Source: Lineus longissimus (lineage: Eukaryota > Nemertea > Pilidiophora > Heteronemertea > Lineidae). Taken from it: a stretch of DNA of 64,000 bases. This document shows, piece after piece, positions 40,701 to 46,700 of this stretch. The notes beneath the pieces were generated by a model. The model ran no database searches and was not told the origin of the DNA. It was given only the letters and a program-made list of their open reading frames with translations. Each line of letters begins with the position of its first letter. Position 1 is the first letter of the stretch. Location of the stretch: NCBI RefSeq assembly GCF_910592395.1, contig NC_088323.1:7256001-7320000 (forward strand), written 5' to 3'. A program made the position numbers and the translations under genes.

Positions 40701-43700
40701 TTTGGTGCTTTGTGAGGTCAAGTCTAATGGTGGTAGGTACCTCTATATCTGCAACGCCAGAATGCTTGACATGTGTAGTCTTTCGCCAATGACTAGAGAG
40801 TGGTTCATCAGTCCTGGTAGAAGCCCTTTGAATTTGGCCTTTGATGCATCATTTAAGGTAACTCTAAACCCTTTTCCTTTTTGGCGCCCTAAAATCAATC
40901 CATACCTCTATTAAGAGTAGGCCTATGTGTAGTGAAATCAGAAGTGGACCAATTGGATGGTTTCTGGTATAAAATTATCTAATAAAACTTTGCCTTCTGT
41001 TCCAGAGCGTATTGAGTTCAAGGGCAATGACCTTGCGGTGACCTCTGGTTTAAGCCTTAATGGTCAGTTGTTCATTTCTCCCAGGGAGCATATCGATGCA
41101 CTCGTAAGTATCAAGGATTCTGTAGATTTCATTATCTTCTTTCAAATACATGTCATCGAGCTATGAGTTGTCTGTAAAATGTTTTAAAAGAACAACAAAC
41201 TGAAGACTTTAAAGTTGAGTCAATGTTTATCCGACTTCCTTTAAAGTTGAGTCAACGTTTATCCGACTTCCTTTAAAGTTGAGTCAATGTTTATCCGACT
41301 TCCTTTAAAGTTGAGTCAATGTTTATCCGACTTCCTTTAAAGTTGAGTCAATGTTTATCCGACTTCCTTTAAAGTTGAGTCAGTGTTTATCCGACTTCCT
41401 TTAAAGTTGAGTCAATGTTTATCTGACAAAGATACTTTTAGCATTTGTTTAAGCCAGCGGCTCTTTACCATATAGACGTTTGTCAGATGGCTGAAATGAG
41501 TGACTACAGTGTGTAACCTGATCGGCAGTTTTCTGCTGAACTTGTTTTGGGGGAGTTAATTTCATAAGTTGGCAAATGTCGGAGATAAAGGCCCTGACAT
41601 CATGATAAGAGGTTCTGCCGAAACTCTGTCAAGTCTTACCTTGGCCTGGGTTCGAACCTGTGGTAACATAGTTATGCTAGTCAGCTGATCAATAAGATAA
41701 ATGAGATCTGAAGTATTGTTAGCTTTGCCTCTACTTCTGCAGGATAAGAATATATTCTTTATTTGTTTCAGACGCCACTGCCAGAACAGGATGGCCCCGC
41801 CGCGGTGATGGGTCCCTCTGTGGAGGAGATGAGCACAAAGGAGGTGGCGTATCATCTGCTTCTCTATGACTGGGAACTATTTAGGTGCTTACATGAGGTG
41901 AGTATCATGATATTTATGCAGTGATGATATTGCCATGAACGTTTTAAAAATGGATGGTCACACTGGGCATCTGTCCACGGGTGGTTGTTGGAGATGGAAG
42001 AGGGTAAGCCTCCCAGGGTAGTCAAAAAGCCTAAAGTCGTCTTAACAATGCCTTTGTGAAGTGGCTTGTTGTCTTCAAAGGGCCCCGATTGCGGCTGGAG
42101 TTAACTTGATTGAACATCATGGCCAACTTTGATTGGAACTTAAGTCACAATCTAAGTGTGAAATCTACCTGGGTTGGCGAACTCTACAAGCAATATAGCA
42201 ACAGGTTACCACGACCTAATCCGGCCTGACAGACTTTCACGGCTTCAAAGGTTTGTCGGGTCTGTAGCAGACAAGCAAATTTGTTGCTGTGACCTGCGAT
42301 TATAATTGCTGCAATGTGTGACAAAAAATCGTGTGTCTGCGGGTCATTGCTTAGTTTGTTACGGATTACGTTTGTTACGGATCGGTGCGAGCGATCATCG
42401 ATTCATCACTGTTGCTTGAGTGGCATTTCCAGAGGGGTTTTACAAACTGGTTAAAGTTCTTATGATTCTCCTTCTGAATAGTGTCTTTTCACGACGTTTT
42501 GTACTTGAAAATGGACAGGGACACTGCTGTTCGAATTATTGTGAAGAGACACTATACAGAAGGAGAACCATATAAACTTGAACCAGATTCATCACTGATT
42601 CCTCTGCAATGACCGCTGCAAGCGATTTTTATTGCATGCGATGATGGTTTCAGGTTGCAGTAATTGAAATGGCTCATTTGCGGGCTGCTAGATACACAGA
42701 GAGGGACTTTTGCATTTATCCAAGCATGTTTATCACAACACTGTCAAAAAGACTTATCAACTTTAGTAGTTAGAAAATATTGGGCAGTCAAACCGTCTTT
42801 GTGAATTCTTGATGATTTGCTGGTATTTTTTTCCAAAACCATTTGTCTCCAAATCCGAGAACACTAGAGGTCAGCTGATGTCAGCAGAGCTACATCTCTC
42901 AGTCAGTGCACTGAAGAAGTCCTTAGCGTAAGGACGAAATATTTACAAGGTAACTATTCTGCTTGTGATAAAAGAACTTTTTTCAATCTAAAACACCAAT
43001 GTGACGAACCTTTTTGGATCCATTTGTCTCCTTTCAGTACGAGTTGATATACCTTGTGTTTGGACGACACAAATTCAAGAAAATCACCACAAATCTCGAT
43101 GTCTTCCTTCGTCGATTTAATGAAGTGCAATATTGGGTTGTTACGGAAATGTGCCTTACGTCGACAGTCGCAAAGCGCGTGCAGCTTCTGAGGAAGTTCA
43201 TCAAATTGGCAGCATAGTAAGTCCTAAAGTCGGATTGCCGTAATAAACTTACCCTTGATGTCGTTGAAAAAAACCAATAACCTGCAATGTTTTTACTGTC
43301 ATACCACTGCAATGACTTATGACTTTGAAAGTTTGAGTCGATTCCCTGAGGCCGACTTTACACAGAATTAATTTTCCCAGGACTTGGTTTACATAGAAGT
43401 CAATTCCCCAATGCCGGGTTCACAGAGGAGTCAATTCCTTGTGACCGGGTTTACATAGAAGTCAATTCCCAAAGGACAGGTTTACAAGAGTTTTCAGTCT
43501 TTGCATGTACCGGTAGTTCATACAATGTGACCTCTATGTAAACTGGGCTTGATGGACCCTGTTGGGTGGAGAGACAGATATTTGAGTAGGTAGTCAGCCT
43601 GAAAATGTTATTCACTGTACAAAAGTGTATGGAATGACGCTTGACAGATAAATTCGGCCAGGAATATAGAACTCAAAATGTAAGCTACTAGTACAAGGTA

Positions 43701-46700
43701 CTAGCTCATGATACATTATGAAAAAATTTGTATTTACATAGTTAACGTTGAACTGGTGGACAGTTTTGTATCTTTTCATCTTTTTTATTTCAGTTGCAAG
43801 GAATATCAGAACTTGAACTCGTTTTATGCAATAGTGATGGGACTTAGCAATACTGCTGTCAGTCGACTCTCGCAAACTTGGGAGGTGAGGTCAAAGTCAT
43901 GATGTAAAATTTGTCTCTTTTGTCAGAAAAGTTGAGTCAGCCCTTTGGCAAACTACTTACTTACTTACGGCATTATGATGGTTTAAACCATCTCCTTCTT
44001 CCTCTGTGTTCGACCTGGCTAAACTATAACTTCACTCTTGTAGCGGCGATGACTTACTTATACTTAATGGCATTATGACGGTTTAAACCATCAAAGGTGC
44101 GAGCTCAGGTGTCAAATAAAAATGTTATGGCCTTTCCCAGCCACAAACAAAGCTTGAAATAACCATCATGTTTTCTCTCCCAATTACTCTAGCGACTCCC
44201 GGGCAAATTCAAGAAACTTTTTAGCGATTTTGAAACTATGATGGATCCGTCCAGGAATCACCGGGCTTATCGTCTGATGGTGGCTAAAATGGAGCCATCG
44301 ATCATTCCCTTTATGCCACTACTCATGAAGGGTGAGTTTATGATGTTGTCTCTGCACTCACTCCTTGGATTGCCAGATGAACTTGAAGCAGGCTTGTTGC
44401 TGCGCTGTACAACAAGTAGGCCTATCCAACAGGTTTGATTTAAGGGCCGACCATAAGTACGACCATTTTGACCAGAACGTTTTCTCCACACTCACTCCTT
44501 GGATTGCCAGATGAACTTGAAGCAGACTTGTTGCTGCGCTGTATGACAAGTAGGCCTATAAAACAGGTTTGATTTAAGGGCCGACCATAAGTACGACCAT
44601 TTTGACTAGAACGTTTTCTCCACACTCACTCCTTGGATTGCCAGATGAACTTGAAGCAGGCTTGTTGCTGCGCCGTACTACAAGTAGGCCTATCAAACAG
44701 GTTTGATATAAGGGTTGACCATAAATACGACCATTTTGACTAGAACTTAAAATCCTGAAGTGATTAGAACTCTTTCCGAACGAAGTGAATGCCAATTTCG
44801 AGGTAGTCAGTTCCTTGATTTACAGAGAACAGCCTCCCACACTTGAAATTAGCATTCACTTCATTTAGAATGAGTTTTAATTGCTTTAGGAGTTCAAGTT
44901 CTACAGCCAAAACAGTCGTGGGTCCCTTGCTTCACAACAAAACCTGTTTTGTCCACTTACAGATAGAGTTTTCTGTATTAAAGAATCTGTAAAGTATCTT
45001 TCGAATATTGCTTAAATGATGTTTCAAGTAATGGCTGACAAAACATCAGAAATTGAAATCACCACAAAATATTCCTATTGTTGATCTTGAGTAAGCCCTT
45101 TACTAGCCTCGTCATGACCTCTCCTTGCAGATATGACCTTCACCCACGAAGGCAACAAGTCATACTTCGATGGTCTCATCAACTTTGAAAAGATGCACAT
45201 GATTGCTCAAACCCTGAGAACCATTCGCTACTGCCGAAGCACCCCCCTTCGTAAGTTATCTGCAGTGCCCATTGAAGCCCACAGCACACCTGCCCACTGA
45301 ACACCTGCCCACAGCACACTTGCCCACAGCACACCTGCCCACTGTACACCTGCCCACAGCACACCTGCCCACAGCACACCTGCCTACAGCACACCTGCCC
45401 ACAGCACACCTGCCCACTGTACACCTGCCCACAGCACACTTGCCCACAGCACACCTGCCCACTGCACAGAGTTACCTGCTAGTTACTATAAATTGGTAGT
45501 TCAACGTATGCTAGGTTTAAAGGGACAACTTGGTGTGAGATTTATGTGGCCAGGAAAATAATGCCTCAGCTTGCCACCATGCACCGCCACTAATAATGAT
45601 TTTCACCAGTGTTGCGAAGCAGCTTTGGACGTGGCTTGTGAATTTCAAGCAGGCCCATGAACACACCCCGTAGAGCATTGTTTATTGCCGTTCAATAACT
45701 TTTCCATTATTCTGTTTGGAGAAGTCACGGTCCTACTGGAAGCGATTGTTGTTTGAAAAACCAACATATCTCATGCTCAAGTTGTCCCTTTAACAGTTTT
45801 TGGAGAAGTTACTGTCCTGTTGGAAGCGATTGTTGTTTGAAAAACCAACATATCTCATGCACAAGTGGTCCCTTTAACAGTTTTTGGAGAAGTTACAGTC
45901 CTGCTGGAAGCGATTGTTGTTTGAAAAACCAACATATCTCATGCTCAAGTTGTCCCTTTAACAGTTTTTGGAGAAGTTACTGTCCTGCTGGAAGTCATTG
46001 TTGTTTGAAAAACCAACATATCTCATGCCCAAGTTGTCCCTGAAACAGTTTTTGGAGAAGATACTGTCCTGCTGGAAGTCATTGTTGTTTGAAAAACCAA
46101 CATATCTCATGCTCAAGTTGTCCCTTTAACAGTTTTTGGAGAAGTTACTGTCCTGCTGGAAGTCATTGTTGTTTGAAAAACCAACATATCTCATGCACAA
46201 GTTGTCCCTGTAACAGTTTTTGGAGAAGTTGCAGTCCTGCTGGAAGCGATTGTTGTTTGAAAAACCAACATATCTCATGCACAAGATGTCCCTGTAACAG
46301 TTTTTGGAGAAGTTGCAGTCCTGCTGGAAGCGATTGTTGTTTGAAAAACCAACATATCTCATGCACAAGTTGTCCCTTTAAAGAGTAAAGGGTGAAATGC
46401 ACCTTCTACTTCCTGAAATATATTCTAACTAAAGTCAAGCCAGAATCACTGAACCAATAGTGAGGTATCGCTATAATGCCGTTTTGAGAACAAATTCACA
46501 GAGAATAAACAAACTTGTGTGTAAGGCGTCATCAGTTTTAGGGCAGGTTTTCCCGTTCCTGAATGTGGATTCTGTGAATCGGAGGCTGTGGAACCCGTGA
46601 CAAATTTGTGGGACACTTCGGCAGTAAATGCACCCTGTTCACATTCAATTGATCAGATAGCCTACATTATAAAGTGTTTTGGCAAGTTGAGACATCGTGA

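Noticed and set aside
45179-45499. Similar pentapeptide ORFs at the first 15-bp array
   Set aside because: Intronic minisatellite; the real coding sequence ends at the donor at 45250.
46089-46402. Cys/Ser-rich repeat ORFs
   Set aside because: 84-bp minisatellite (28 codons), so frames stay open by chance.
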